Below are positions 1 through 9,779 of a stretch of DNA of 64,000 nucleotides, in pieces (the first letter of the stretch is position 1; the number at the start of each line of letters is the position of its first letter). Below the pieces are notes generated by a model that was given only the letters and a program-made list of their open reading frames with translations, did not search any database and had not been told where the DNA came from. The stretch is taken from assembly GCA_947473805.1 (NCBI GenBank), contig CANJGB010000020.1, positions 1-64,000 of the forward strand. Reading direction: 5' to 3'. The DNA comes from Alphaproteobacteria bacterium. Lineage in GTDB: Bacteria; Pseudomonadota; Alphaproteobacteria; Ferrovibrionales; Ferrovibrionaceae. The translations under genes and the position numbers were made by a program.

Positions 1-126
1 CGCAACCGCAGGCTTGCCCGCGACTTCGAACGCCATGCCCGCAAGGTGGCCGCCTTCGTCCGCCTCGCCATGATCCGCATCATGCTCAGGCGCCTCGCAA
101 AGCCAACTCACTCAACGGGAATCTAA
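1..126 (+). CDS. IS5-family transposase, C-terminal fragment
   Basis: This is the last 41 codons of an open frame that enters from the left edge and stops at TAA 124-126. The product, RNRRLARDFERHARKVAAF followed by a VRLAMIRIMLRRLA-like end, is the typical C-terminal tail of IS5-family (IS427-type) DDE transposases. That part follows the catalytic core, so no active-site residue is visible here. The stop is followed by a short terminal repeat. The remainder of the gene lies outside the window, so whether the element is intact cannot be judged. Confidence 0.8.
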   Translation, partial: RNRRLARDFERHARKVAAFVRLAMIRIMLRRLAKPTHSTGI

Positions 127-143
127 ACTTTCCGGAACGGCTC
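1..143 (+). mobile_element. Right end of an IS5/IS427-type insertion sequence
   Basis: After the transposase stop the sequence runs ACTTTCCGGAACGGCTC (127-143), which reads inward as GAGCCGTTCCGGAAAGT, a typical IS427-group terminal repeat. It is followed by TTA (144-146), matching the TNA target these elements duplicate. The hyuB stop codon begins at 152 on the minus strand, so the element landed a few bases behind hyuB without breaking it. The left end is outside the window, so the target duplication cannot be confirmed. Confidence 0.65.
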
Positions 144-149
144 TTAGAC

Positions 150-2345
150 CTACTCCGCGGCGGCGAGGTGCGTCGGCGGTGCGGTCTCCATCGCCGCCAG
201 CAGCGGGTCGTCGGTGCGCGCCACATGGACGTCCACCTGCGTGCCGCAGCCCGGGCAATAGAAGTGCCGGATGCAGAAGCGGTCGCTGCCGTCATAGTGC
301 TGGGTCAGCGGGAAGCGCTCGCCCGGTGGTGCCACGTGCAGGGTCAGGTGATCGTAGATCGCATCGCCCACCTTGCAGACATGATGGCCGCAATTGGCGC
401 AAGCCACAGCATTGCCGGCCACGGCCTCGAAATGCGAGGACAGGCGACGCCCGGTGCGCTGATAGGCCAACGGCTTTGGCTCGCGCCCCCCCAGACGTTC
501 GCGCCGCTTGCGCACGCGCAGCGCCGCAGTGGCGTTGTCGTCCAGCAGCCAGGCCTTCTTCGCGTCGGCCTGCAGCACCACGCCGTAGTCGCGCGCCGCG
601 CCGGCCACGCTGACCAGGCCCTCGATGGCATCTTCCAGCACCGCCTTGGGGTCACGCATCAGCGGGTCGCCCAGGCCGCCACCGCCCTGCGACGAGGTGA
701 TCAGGGTCTCGCCCAGGCCCACCTTAGTCTGCGGCGTCGGCGTCTTCACCGGCACCAGATTGGCCAGCTCCTCCCATTGCGGCGCGGGCCCGACCGGAAT
801 GTTCGAGCCCGCAACCGCGAAGCCGCTGGGCACGCCGGGGTCGCCGCCCAGTACGCCCAGCGTGCACGGGTGTTGCAGGCCCTGCGCCATCGACATCAGC
901 AAAATTGGCGCTTCAGTGCGGTGCGGACGATAGGCATGCATCGTGCCAACGCCGCCGCGGAAGCGGCCGGGACCGGCTGAATCCGGCAATTCGCGCCGCG
1001 AGACATAGAGCACCGGATAATATTGCTCGTTGGTCTCAAGGTTCGACGGTGTCGCGCCGGTCGAGGTCGAGGTGCCGGATACGTCGGCACCGTCGCGCGT
1101 CGGCGTGGCGCCGCCGCCGCCGGTCAGCGCGTCCAGGAACAGCGTGTTGAAGGGCCTGCCATCGGTATTGACGCCGGAAATTGACATGCCTTCCGCGCCG
1201 GTCGACTGCGATGAGGCCATGGCCTTGTCGTTGTACGTCTCCGACGCATCCAGCATGCGGGCGATGCAGGCGCTGACCACGTTGCGGATCGACTGCGACG
1301 AGGTGCCGGTGCTCATGGCAAGGCCCGCCGGCCATTTCGGCGACACGACCGAGCCCGGCCGCGTCTTGATCCTGATCGAGCGCCAAATCGCGCCCGGCAC
1401 CCAGGGCAGGCCCTGGCACAGGTGGATCAGGATGCCGCCCATCGCGAAGTTTACCAGCGACGGATAGCCGGCGTTGATCGCGCCCGGCGCCTCGTCGTCG
1501 CTGGCCGAGAAGTCGAGTTCCAGGCTTTCACCCTGCTTGGTCAGGGCCAGGCGCACGCCATAGGTCTGGTTCGGCACATAGGCGTCGCCAATGCGGCGCT
1601 CATGCTCCAGGTATGAGGTCTCGCGCCAGATGCCATCGGGCAGTTCACGCAGGCGGCGCTTGAACGCGGCCTCGGTGGAATCCAGCAGGTGGTTCATCGC
1701 CGCCACCAGCGTATCGGCACCGTAACGCGCGGCCAGTTCCAGAACGCGTTCGGTGCTGCCGCGATTGGCGGCGATCTGGCCCAGCAAATCGAGACCGTTC
1801 AGGTCTGGCGTGCGCGAGCGCAGCAGGTAATCGCGCTCGATATCGTTGCGGATGGTGCCACGCTCGACGATCTTCACCGGCGGGATCGGCGTCGGCTCTT
1901 CGAAGATCGAGCGCGCGCCGTAATTGATGCCGCCGCCGCCCGGGCCGCCCACATCGGCCTCGTGCACAGTGCAGCCCGACCAGGCGATCAGCCGGTCGCC
2001 GTGGAAGATCGGCGCCACGAGGCTGACATCAGGCTGGTGCAGCGAGCCCAGATAAGGGTCGTTGGTCATGAACTGGTCGCCCGGATGGATGCCGGGATTC
2101 TCGCCATACTTTTGCAGGATGTCGGCGACGATCAGGTTCAGCGACGTCGACTGGACGATGATGAACTTGCTGGTCGAGATGACGGTGCCCTGCGCGGTCA
2201 TCAGCGTTGTGTTGAGGTCGCTGGCTTCCGACGCGATGGCCGAGCCCGAAACGCGGGCGAGTGTTTCTGCGGCGTCGGCGTTGATCGCCTCCAGCCGGTG
2301 GCGGATGATCTCCAGGTCGATCGGATCGATGCGCTTGTCGCTCAT
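150..2345 (-). CDS. hyuB: Hydantoinase B/acetone carboxylase alpha-type subunit with C-terminal zinc-finger-like domain
   Basis: 731 aa. The body belongs to the HyuB/oxoprolinase B family (N-methylhydantoinase, 5-oxoprolinase, acetone/acetophenone carboxylase alpha). These enzymes work with an HyuA partner on cyclic amides or ketones at the expense of ATP. The N-terminus (DPIDLEIIRHRLEAINADAAETL) and the GGGGINYGAR and SQGGGGLGDPL segments are family hallmarks. Residues from about 649 add a domain with CANC (649-652), C657 and CPGC (697-700), resembling the small zinc-binding gamma subunit of acetone carboxylase, so a separate subunit appears fused here. The gene overlaps hyuA by 4 bp (ATGA) and is co-transcribed. 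The substrate is unknown; the fused domain favours a carboxylase-like reaction over hydantoin hydrolysis, by inference. Confidence 0.88.
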   Translation of the reverse strand: MSDKRIDPIDLEIIRHRLEAINADAAETLARVSGSAIASEASDLNTTLMTAQGTVISTSKFIIVQSTSLNLIVADILQKYGENPGIHPGDQFMTNDPYLGSLHQPDVSLVAPIFHGDRLIAWSGCTVHEADVGGPGGGGINYGARSIFEEPTPIPPVKIVERGTIRNDIERDYLLRSRTPDLNGLDLLGQIAANRGSTERVLELAARYGADTLVAAMNHLLDSTEAAFKRRLRELPDGIWRETSYLEHERRIGDAYVPNQTYGVRLALTKQGESLELDFSASDDEAPGAINAGYPSLVNFAMGGILIHLCQGLPWVPGAIWRSIRIKTRPGSVVSPKWPAGLAMSTGTSSQSIRNVVSACIARMLDASETYNDKAMASSQSTGAEGMSISGVNTDGRPFNTLFLDALTGGGGATPTRDGADVSGTSTSTGATPSNLETNEQYYPVLYVSRRELPDSAGPGRFRGGVGTMHAYRPHRTEAPILLMSMAQGLQHPCTLGVLGGDPGVPSGFAVAGSNIPVGPAPQWEELANLVPVKTPTPQTKVGLGETLITSSQGGGGLGDPLMRDPKAVLEDAIEGLVSVAGAARDYGVVLQADAKKAWLLDDNATAALRVRKRRERLGGREPKPLAYQRTGRRLSSHFEAVAGNAVACANCGHHVCKVGDAIYDHLTLHVAPPGERFPLTQHYDGSDRFCIRHFYCPGCGTQVDVHVARTDDPLLAAMETAPPTHLAAAE

Positions 2346-4417
2346 ATCACCGCCTCCAGGCTCACATTGCCATTGGCGTCACTTGTGGCCCGCTGGCCGG
2401 GGAAGACGACCGCCGTGGTCTGCTCGGACTCGATGAACGCGGGCCCGAGTACGGACGAGCCCTCGCCAAAATCATCCCAAAGATAGACCGGCACGTCCAC
2501 CGACTTGCCGCCGAACCACGCCTTGCGCTGGCGCGATATGGCCGGCTTGGTATTCGCCCGCTTGGTGAAGCTGCCCATGGGCGCCTGCGACTTGGCCTCG
2601 ACGGTCACGGCGCTGATTTCGATGACGCTGTCGCCATAGGCCGAGCCGCGGCCGACGATGCGCTCGTAGCGCTTGCGGAATTCCGCCTCGGCCTTGGCGA
2701 TGTTTTCCGGCGTCAGCTTGCCGTCGATGTCGATGTCGATGCGGTGCGTCTGCTTCGAGAAGCGCAGGCCGACGAGACGGCTGATCTCCAGCCCCTTGCC
2801 GGTCTTGCGTTCCAGTTCCTCGCCGACGCCGGCCAGTTCGTCCATGGCGCGCGCTTCCAGCCGGTCGAAAATCTCGCCGATGTCATCCAGATTGCCCTTG
2901 AACGGCCGGGTCGGGATTTCATGCTCGATCATCGAGCGCAGATCGCTGCACACCGCGCCCCAGGCCGAGAATTCCGGCGCGAGGCGGGGGATGATGATCG
3001 ACTTCACGCCGATCTCCGCGGCATACTGGCCCACATACTGGCCGGCCGCGCCGCCATAGGCGTACAGCACGAAATTGCGCGGGTCGTGGCCGCGCTGGAT
3101 GCTGGCTCGCCGCACCAGATCGGCCATCTGCGAATTGGCGACCCGCAATATGCCTTCCGCCGCCGCATGTACTTCCAGGCCCAACCGGTCGCCGACCGTT
3201 TTCACTGCCCCCAACGCCGCTTCCCGATCCAGCTTCAGCGTGCCGCCCAGGCGGTCGAGATAGCCCAGCACCGCCGCCGCGTCAGTCACGGTCGGCTTCA
3301 GGCCGCCACGGCCATAGCAGGCCGGGCCCGGCATCGAGCCGGCGCTTTGCGGGCCGACATGCATGACTCCCAGCGCCTCGTCGATCCAGGCGATGCTGCC
3401 GCCGCCGGTGCCGATGGAGGCGAGATCGACCACGGGCACGGCGACACTGTGGCGCTCGATGCGCGGCCGGTTGGCGCGCGGCAGCACGCCGTCGACCACC
3501 AGGCCGACGTCGAAGCTGGTGCCGCCGACGTCTGTGGCGATCACGTTGGGGTGGCCCAGCATGTCGCCCAGGCGCTTCGAAGCGGTGATGCCGCCGACCG
3601 GGCCGGACTGCAGCACGTGCACCGGCGCATCCAGCAGCGTCTTGGCCTGGCGGACGCCGCCGCCCATGGTCATGATCAGGAACAGGCCCTTGAAGCCACG
3701 CTCGCGCACCGCATTTTCCAGCGTGCGCAGATACTCGCTCACCATCGGGGCGATATAGGCATTCATCGCCACCGTCGCGGTACGCTCGTACTCGCCGATA
3801 CGCGGCGCCAATTCGCTGGACAGCGTGACGTGTACGCCGGGCGCTTCCTCGCGGATCAGTTCGCGCAGGCGGCGCTCATGGCTGCCGTTGACCGGCGACC
3901 ACATCAAGGCCACGCCGATGGCCTCGACGCCTTCGGCCACCAGCTTTTTGATCTGCTCGCGCGCCTGCGCCTCGTCCAGCGGGATCAAAGCGGTGCCGGC
4001 GACATCGACCCGCTCGCGCACGCCCAGGATGCGCCGGCGCGGCACCAGCAGCGGCGGCTTGCGCCATTTCAGCGCATCGATGAAATCGTCGTCCGAGAGG
4101 CCGTGCACCTTGTTCGAGCGCGCGATGGGCAGGGTGGACTCGAATCCTTCCGTTACCAGCAGGCCGACCCTGGCGCCGGTTCCTGTCAGCAGCGCGTTGA
4201 GACCGACCGTCGTGCCGTGTGACAGGATGTCGATCTGCGCCAGCATGTCGTTCAGCGACAGGCCCAGCGACTTGGCCGACACCTCCATCGAGGCCAGCAC
4301 GCCTTCCATCAGGCGGCCATGGGTGGTCAGCGCCTTGCCGACGCCCATGCGGCCGTCGCCGGCGATGATCACCGTGTCCGTGAACGTGCCGCCCGTGTCG
4401 ATGCCGATCAGCTGCAT
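2342..4417 (-). CDS. hyuA: Hydantoinase A/acetone carboxylase beta-type subunit
   Basis: 691 aa, normal for the HyuA family. The protein has the ASKHA-type ATP-binding start IDTGGTFTDTVI (residues about 5-16) and a second phosphate loop, ATDVGGTSFDVGLV (about residue 295). It should activate the substrate by phosphorylation for the HyuB partner encoded immediately downstream with a 4-bp overlap. The ATG at 4417 is preceded by a weak GGAAA ribosome-binding site. 137 bp separate it from the next minus-strand gene, so it probably heads its own transcript. The reaction (hydantoin, oxoproline or ketone) cannot be fixed from sequence. Confidence 0.9.
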   Translation of the reverse strand: MQLIGIDTGGTFTDTVIIAGDGRMGVGKALTTHGRLMEGVLASMEVSAKSLGLSLNDMLAQIDILSHGTTVGLNALLTGTGARVGLLVTEGFESTLPIARSNKVHGLSDDDFIDALKWRKPPLLVPRRRILGVRERVDVAGTALIPLDEAQAREQIKKLVAEGVEAIGVALMWSPVNGSHERRLRELIREEAPGVHVTLSSELAPRIGEYERTATVAMNAYIAPMVSEYLRTLENAVRERGFKGLFLIMTMGGGVRQAKTLLDAPVHVLQSGPVGGITASKRLGDMLGHPNVIATDVGGTSFDVGLVVDGVLPRANRPRIERHSVAVPVVDLASIGTGGGSIAWIDEALGVMHVGPQSAGSMPGPACYGRGGLKPTVTDAAAVLGYLDRLGGTLKLDREAALGAVKTVGDRLGLEVHAAAEGILRVANSQMADLVRRASIQRGHDPRNFVLYAYGGAAGQYVGQYAAEIGVKSIIIPRLAPEFSAWGAVCSDLRSMIEHEIPTRPFKGNLDDIGEIFDRLEARAMDELAGVGEELERKTGKGLEISRLVGLRFSKQTHRIDIDIDGKLTPENIAKAEAEFRKRYERIVGRGSAYGDSVIEISAVTVEAKSQAPMGSFTKRANTKPAISRQRKAWFGGKSVDVPVYLWDDFGEGSSVLGPAFIESEQTTAVVFPGQRATSDANGNVSLEAVI

Positions 4418-4554
4418 TTTCTGTTTCCGTCAGAAGCGCGGGGCTTTTTGCGCCCGCGCGGTTTCCGCCCTGAGCGCCTGTTGTCGCCGTACGGGCCCTG
4501 CCGGGCAAGGGAAAAACGGCGCCTTTCCCCTATCGGGAAATGCCCGAAATCCGC

Positions 4555-5307
4555 CTAGGGCTGGGCCAGCCAGCCCCCGCTCAGCACCATGGTTTCGCCG
4601 GTCATGAACCGGGACTCCGTCGAACAGAGGAACAGCAGGGCGCCGACCAGGTCTTCCGGCTCCGCCAGGATCGGCAGCAGCTGCTTCTTGTGCAGGATGT
4701 CGTTGAGCATGTCCTTGGGCAGGTCGGCCTTGAGCGAGGGGGAGCCAATCATGCCCGGGGCGATACAATTAACCCGCGTGCCATCGGGGGCGAACTCCTT
4801 CGCCAGCGCCACCGTCAGGCCGCGCACCGCCAGTTTGGAAATCGCGTAGGCCGTATCCAGCTGCTCGCTGGCGATGGACGACTGGTTGACGATGACGCCG
4901 CCACCGCGGCTTTTCATCGACGCCTGGCAGGCCTTCGAGCAGATCACGATACCGGTGACGTTGACATCGAGCATCAACCGCCACTTCTCGACCGGCAGTT
5001 TGGTGCAGGGCTGGTTGTATTCCATCAGGTGTTTGGCGGCGTTGTTCACCAGGATGTCCACGCCGCCATAGGCGTTAACCGCCTCGGCGACCATCGCATT
5101 GACCGACCCCTCGTTGGCCACATCGCACCGGGCGGCTATCGCCCGGCCGCCAGCCGCCTTGATGGTGGAGGCAACCTGCTCGGCCGCCGCCATGTCGACC
5201 TCGGCCACGACGATGGCGGCGCCTTCCTTGGCCAGCGCCCGGGCATAGACCTCGCCAATGCCGCGCCCGCCACCGGTAATGACCGCCACCTTGCCGCTAA
5301 ACCGCAT
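4555..5307 (-). CDS. SDR-family oxidoreductase (FabG-like)
   Basis: 250 aa, a classical short-chain dehydrogenase. The NAD(P) loop TGGGRGIG is near residue 12, the NNAAKH structural motif follows, and the catalytic pair is in YAISK with an upstream Ser (QSSIAS). The C-terminus SGGWLAQP is typical. The start at 5307 has a strong GGGAGGAAAG ribosome-binding site 4-5 bases upstream; a longer frame upstream of it is antisense to ku and was not used. It lies behind hyuAB on the same strand and divergent from ku. An acyl or hydroxy-acid dehydrogenase role is likely, but the substrate is unknown. Confidence 0.9.
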   Translation of the reverse strand: MRFSGKVAVITGGGRGIGEVYARALAKEGAAIVVAEVDMAAAEQVASTIKAAGGRAIAARCDVANEGSVNAMVAEAVNAYGGVDILVNNAAKHLMEYNQPCTKLPVEKWRLMLDVNVTGIVICSKACQASMKSRGGGVIVNQSSIASEQLDTAYAISKLAVRGLTVALAKEFAPDGTRVNCIAPGMIGSPSLKADLPKDMLNDILHKKQLLPILAEPEDLVGALLFLCSTESRFMTGETMVLSGGWLAQP

Positions 5308-5445
5308 TTTCTTTCCTCCCCTGACGGGCATCCTAGCGGAAATCCCCGTGCAGGAAAGCCGGGGGCCGATCCGTCCATGCTGTGGACAGGGGGAACCCCA
5401 CATGCGCCAAGTCGTTTGCCTCTGGTTCAGCCGGAGGAGTGTCGC

Positions 5446-6330
5446 ATGCGCCCGATCTGGGAAGGCCATTTGAAGCTTTCGCTCGTTTCCTGCCCGGTGG
5501 CGCTGTTCGGCGCCACGTCGCGGAGCGACGACATCCATTTTCACCTCATCCACAAGAAGACGAATCACCGCGTCCGCATGGTGCCGACCGATCCGGAACT
5601 GGGCCCGGTCGAGCGCAAGGACCTCGTCCGCGGTTTCGAGACCTCGAAGGATCACTATGTCGTTCTGACAGACGAGGAGATCGCCGCCGCGCGCATTCCC
5701 TCGACCAAGGCCATCGATATCGACCGTTTCGTCGGTGTCGAGGAAATCGACCGCATCTACTGGAACGATCCGTACTACCTGGTGCCGGACGGCAAGGTCG
5801 GCATGGAGGCCTATCTGGTGATCCGCGAGGCGATGAAGAGCGCCGGCAAGATCGCCCTCGGCCGCCTGGTGCTGCACACCCGCGAACGGGTCGTGGCCAT
5901 CGAACCGCGCGGCAAGGGCCTGTTGCTCTCGACCCTGCGGTCGGAGGACGAGGTGCGCGACGATTCAGAATTCTTCGACAGGATTCCCGCCGGCAAGGGC
6001 GACAAGAATATGGTCGATATCGCCACCAAGATCATCGAGCAGCAGGAGGCCGGCTTCGATCCATCAAAATTTGTAGACCGCTACGAGGAGGCGCTCCGCA
6101 AGGTCATTGCCCGCAAGGGCAAGGGAAAGAGCGTCGTCGCCCCGCCGCCCGAGGAAGAGGAGAGGGTGGTCGATCTCATGGAGGCGTTGAAGCGCAGCCT
6201 GGGGGGTGGTGGGGAGAAGAGCGCCCGCGCCGAGCGCTTTATCGCGGCGCAGAAGCTCCAACCGAAGTCAGGGGCAAAGCCGAAAGCCAAGGCCAAGGTC
6301 GCCGCGAAACGGAAGAAAAAGGCCGCCTAG
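5446..6330 (+). CDS. ku: Non-homologous end-joining protein Ku
   Basis: 294 aa, the usual length for bacterial Ku. The N-terminus MRPIWEGHLKLSLVSCPV and the following beta-barrel core (HFHLIHKK, LVRGFE, DIDRFV, YLVPDG) are diagnostic. Ku forms a homodimeric ring on DNA ends and recruits LigD. The last about 40 residues are rich in Lys and Ala, the basic tail known to bind DNA in bacterial Ku. The ATG at 5446 has GGAGGAG at 5433-5439. The gene is convergent with ligD, and the two stop codons share the palindrome CTAG (6327-6330). Confidence 0.97.
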   Translation: MRPIWEGHLKLSLVSCPVALFGATSRSDDIHFHLIHKKTNHRVRMVPTDPELGPVERKDLVRGFETSKDHYVVLTDEEIAAARIPSTKAIDIDRFVGVEEIDRIYWNDPYYLVPDGKVGMEAYLVIREAMKSAGKIALGRLVLHTRERVVAIEPRGKGLLLSTLRSEDEVRDDSEFFDRIPAGKGDKNMVDIATKIIEQQEAGFDPSKFVDRYEEALRKVIARKGKGKSVVAPPPEEEERVVDLMEALKRSLGGGGEKSARAERFIAAQKLQPKSGAKPKAKAKVAAKRKKKAA

Positions 6331-8759
6331 CGGCCCTTCGTCAGCTTGTTCTGGATTTTGGCGCTCAGCGCGACGCGCGCCTTGTCGAAATCCGCCCACG
6401 GGTCGCGCCGCTGCAGCAGGCGGGCCGCGTCGCGCAGCGTCCATTGGCCCGGGCGGAAATCATCGATTTCGTCCCACGACAGCGGTACGGCCACGGGCGC
6501 GCCGGGTCGCGCCCGCACCGAATAGGCGGCGATGGCGGTGGCCGAACGTTCGTTGCGCAGGTAGTCGATGAAGATCTTTCCCTGCCGCAGCTTCTTCGAC
6601 ATCGTCGCGGTGAAGGCCTCGGGCGCTTCCGCCGCCAGGCTTTCCGCGAAGGCGCGCGCGAATGTCTTCACCTCAGTCCAGTCAGCGCGTGGTTTCAGCG
6701 GCACAATGACGTGCAGCCCCTTGCCACCGGTCGACTTCAGGAAGGTGGGCAGGTCCAGCGCCGCCAGCCGCTGCCTCACCAGCTGCGCCGCCATGACCAC
6801 GGCCTCGAATTTCACCTTCTCGTCGGGGTCGAGGTCGATGGTGATCACATCCGGCTTCTCGATGTTGCGCATCGTTGCGCCCCAGGGGTGCAGTTCGATG
6901 GCGCCGAACTGCGCCAGCGCCACCAGGCCCGCGGCATCCTTGACCATCAGATAGGGCTTGTCGGTGCCCTCGATGTTTACCGGCTGCACCAGCGCCGACA
7001 TGCCGGGGCTGCGATGCCGCTGGAAGAAGGTCGGCTTGTCGATGCCGTCGGGCGCGCGCAGCAGCGACAGCGGGCGGTTTGCCACGAAGGGCAGCAACAG
7101 CGGCGCGATGCGGTCGATATAGGCGGCAAGGTCACCCTTGGTGATGCCCTCGGCCGGCCACAGCTTTCTCTCCGGGTGCGAAATGGCGATGCCGGAAAAG
7201 GTCGTCTGGGCCGTGGCCGCGGGTTCGCTCACGTCATCTGCCGCCTTGTCCTCGCGCAGCGCCTTGTATGAAGCCTGCCGCAACAGGCCGTCGCCCGTCC
7301 AGCCGGTATATTCCACCTCCGCCACCAGTTCAGGACTTACCCAGGTGACGTCGCTTGTGCGCTCTGCCTGGCGGCCATGGAACGGGGTCGACTTGCGCGC
7401 CAGCGGTCGCAGCAGCTTCAACAGCGCCATCGCCTTGCGCCCGTCGAATCCGGTGCCGACCCGGCCCAGATAGACCAGGTTGTTGCCGCGCCGCGCGCCG
7501 AGCAGCAGGGCGCCCAGGCCATGGTCCTTCTTGCCCGCCGTAAAGCCGCCGATGACAAACTCGTCGCGTCCCCGGCACTTGGTTTTCAGCCATGACGGGC
7601 TGCGACCCGAGCGATAGGGCGCATCGACCTGCTTCGAAACCACGCCTTCCAGCGACAGGCGGCAGGCGGATTTCAGGATGGCGTCCCCGCCGGTCGTGAA
7701 ATGCTCGACATAGCGCAACACCTTGTCGTTCTTCTTGATGCGCTTGAACAGCGCCGCCTTGCGTTCCTTCAGCGGCCGGTCGCGCAGGTCTTCGGTGCCG
7801 TCATGCAGCAGGTCGAACAGGTACAATTGCGGTGACTTGCCGCCTTCCTCCAGCGCCTGCTGCAGGGCGGCGAAGTCGGAGCGTCCCTCGCGGTCCAGTA
7901 CGACCGCTTCGCCGTCGTAGATGCCGTCGGGCAGGGCGGCGACCGCCTTCGCAATGGCGGGAAACTTCTGCGTCCAGTCCAGGCCGGAGCGCGTCAGCAC
8001 CTTCGCCTTGCCGTCCAGCACGCGGCATTGCAGGCGATAGCCGTCCAGCTTGATCTCGTGCACCCAGTTCGCGCCATCGGGCACGTCGGTTGCCAGTGTC
8101 GCCAGTTGCGGCGGCACGAAGCCGGGCAGGGTAGAGGCGCTCGGCTTTGCTTTCGCTGCCTTCGGCTTCGCCGCCTTGCGGGCCGCGATTTCCTTCAGCG
8201 TGCGTCCGGTCTTGGCCGATTCCGCATGCGCCTCGACCTTGAAACCAACTTCGGCTTCCGTATCGTTGCCCTTGATCAGCAACCAGTTGGTGCGCTTCTC
8301 GCGCCCGCGCGGCTTTAGCCGTACCAGCGAGAAGCCACCATGCAGGCGCTCGCCATCCAGCGAGAAGCGCAGGTGCCCCTTGGCGAACCCTTTGTCGACG
8401 GACTCATCCTCCGGCGTCCACGTACCGCGGTCCCATACCTGCACGGTGCCGCCGCCATACTCGCCTTCGGGAATCGTGCCTTCGAAACTGCCGTATTCGA
8501 CCGGATGATCCTCGACCTCGACCGCGAGGCGCTTGTCGGCGGGATCCATGCTCGGACCCTTCGGCACCGCCTATGACTTCAGCACGCCGTGCCACTCCAG
8601 GCGGAAGTCGTAATGCAGGTGACTGGCATCGTGCCGTTGCACCACGAATGACAGCGCGTTCGACTTACCTTTGGGCGGGGCGCCCGCCGGTTCCGGCGTG
8701 CGGCTGAAACGCCGCTTGCGGCGATAGGTGGTGAGTTCAGCCGCGGTCTTGCGCGCCAT
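6327..8759 (-). pseudogene. ligD: ATP-dependent DNA ligase LigD (PE-Lig-Pol), interrupted by in-frame TAG
   Basis: Read through, this is an 810-residue LigD with the domain order phosphoesterase, ligase, polymerase. Codon 63 is TAG (8571-8573), exactly where the conserved Trp of the VLKSWAVPKGPS motif belongs (TGG to TAG); the frame continues unchanged on both sides. The 62-residue N-terminal piece holds the [11 protein letters not shown] metal-binding motif of the phosphoesterase, and the rest of that domain (EDHPVEYG) lies beyond the stop. The ligase lysine is in EIKLDGYR (about residue 237), and the polymerase has IDLDPDE. A GTG two codons after the stop has no ribosome-binding site, so re-initiation is doubtful. 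The start at 8759 lies 3 bases after the topoisomerase stop, in one operon. It may be a true nonsense mutation or a base-call error. Confidence 0.9.
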
Positions 8760-8762
8760 GGT

Positions 8763-9779
8763 TCACGCCCGCTGCAAATAGCCGACGAGCTTTCGCTCCA
8801 GCGACGAAAGCGCAACAATATCGAGCTGCGCTTCGTCATCAGACGGAGCGGCGAAGTGCAAGTCCAGGCAGCCGTCGGAAAAATCCTCAATCAGGCGTGG
8901 ATGGATATAGCTCGAGCGGCACACGGCAGGCGTATTGCCCAATTGCCGCGCCACCTTCTTCACCGCGCCGGCGAGCGCGCGGTTGGTCGCGTGCTCCGTC
9001 TCGCCCTTTGCCGTGCCGCTCAGCACCGCGGCGGCCAGCAGGGTCGCGTGCCAGGTGCGGAAGTCCTTCGCCGAGAAATCCGGGCCGCAATACTTGCGGA
9101 TATAGTCGTTCACGTCGGTGGAGGACACCGCATGAACCTTGCCATCGCGTCCGCGGTAACGGAACAGACGCTGTCCCGGCAGTTCCTGGCAGCGCCGCAT
9201 AATGCGGGCCAGTCGCGCATCACGCACCTCGACCTGGTGCTCCTTGCCGCTCTTGCCGGTGAACTCGAACAGGATGCGTGTGGAGCCCACATCGACATGC
9301 TTGCCGGTCAGCGTCGTCAGGCCGAACGATCCGTTCTGGGTGGCATATTCCGGATTGCCAACGCGGATCAGGCTCCATTCCAGCAGACGTACGACGGTGG
9401 CGGTCACCTTGCGGCGGCCGAGGCGATGGCGGGCCAGATCGGTCTCCACCTGCCGGCGCAGGCGGGGCAGGGCCTGGGCGAAATCCAGCACCCGGTCGAA
9501 CTTCTGCTCATTGCGGAAGGCCTGCCAGTCGGCGTGATACAGGTATTGCTTGCGGCCCTTGGCGTCGCGCCCGGTCGCCTGGATGTGCCCATGAGGCAGG
9601 GGGCAGATCCACACCTCGGTCCAAGCCGGCGGAATCACTAAGGCGGCAATGCGCTTCAGCACATTCGGGGCGCGCACCGGCTTGCCGTCCGGGAAGGGAT
9701 AGATGAATCCCTTGCCGTGTCGGCGGCGGCCAAAGCCGTCCTGGCTGTCGTCGCTATAGGTCAGGCGCTGCTTGCGCAT
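8763..9779 (-). CDS. DNA topoisomerase IB
   Basis: 338 aa, a bacterial poxvirus-like type IB topoisomerase that relaxes supercoils through a 3'-phosphotyrosyl intermediate. The catalytic set is visible: Arg in LIRVGN, Lys in FTGKSGKEH, Arg in KDFRTWHAT, and the nucleophile Tyr in CRSSYIHP near residue 295. Its ATG overlaps the stop of a 59-codon gene upstream (TGATG), and ligD starts 3 bases downstream, so it should be translated together with the end-joining enzymes. Topoisomerase IB near ligD is seen in other alphaproteobacteria; a functional link is an inference. Confidence 0.95.
   Translation of the reverse strand: MRKQRLTYSDDSQDGFGRRRHGKGFIYPFPDGKPVRAPNVLKRIAALVIPPAWTEVWICPLPHGHIQATGRDAKGRKQYLYHADWQAFRNEQKFDRVLDFAQALPRLRRQVETDLARHRLGRRKVTATVVRLLEWSLIRVGNPEYATQNGSFGLTTLTGKHVDVGSTRILFEFTGKSGKEHQVEVRDARLARIMRRCQELPGQRLFRYRGRDGKVHAVSSTDVNDYIRKYCGPDFSAKDFRTWHATLLAAAVLSGTAKGETEHATNRALAGAVKKVARQLGNTPAVCRSSYIHPRLIEDFSDGCLDLHFAAPSDDEAQLDIVALSSLERKLVGYLQRA

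Noticed and set aside
1030-1467. Plus-strand frame inside hyuB
   Set aside because: It is a shadow of hyuB with no ribosome-binding site or family match.
2744-4222. A 492-codon plus-strand open frame
   Set aside because: It is a shadow of hyuA; the composition is Arg/His/Gln-rich and no motif is present.
5382-7271. A 629-codon plus-strand open frame
   Set aside because: It overlaps ku in another frame and ligD antisense; the residues are low-complexity and no family is recognisable.
8571-8573. TAG in ligD as a recoded amber codon
   Set aside because: TAG is the ordinary stop of hyuB, ku, ligD itself, prpE and rlmE in this window, and no pyrrolysine machinery is seen.
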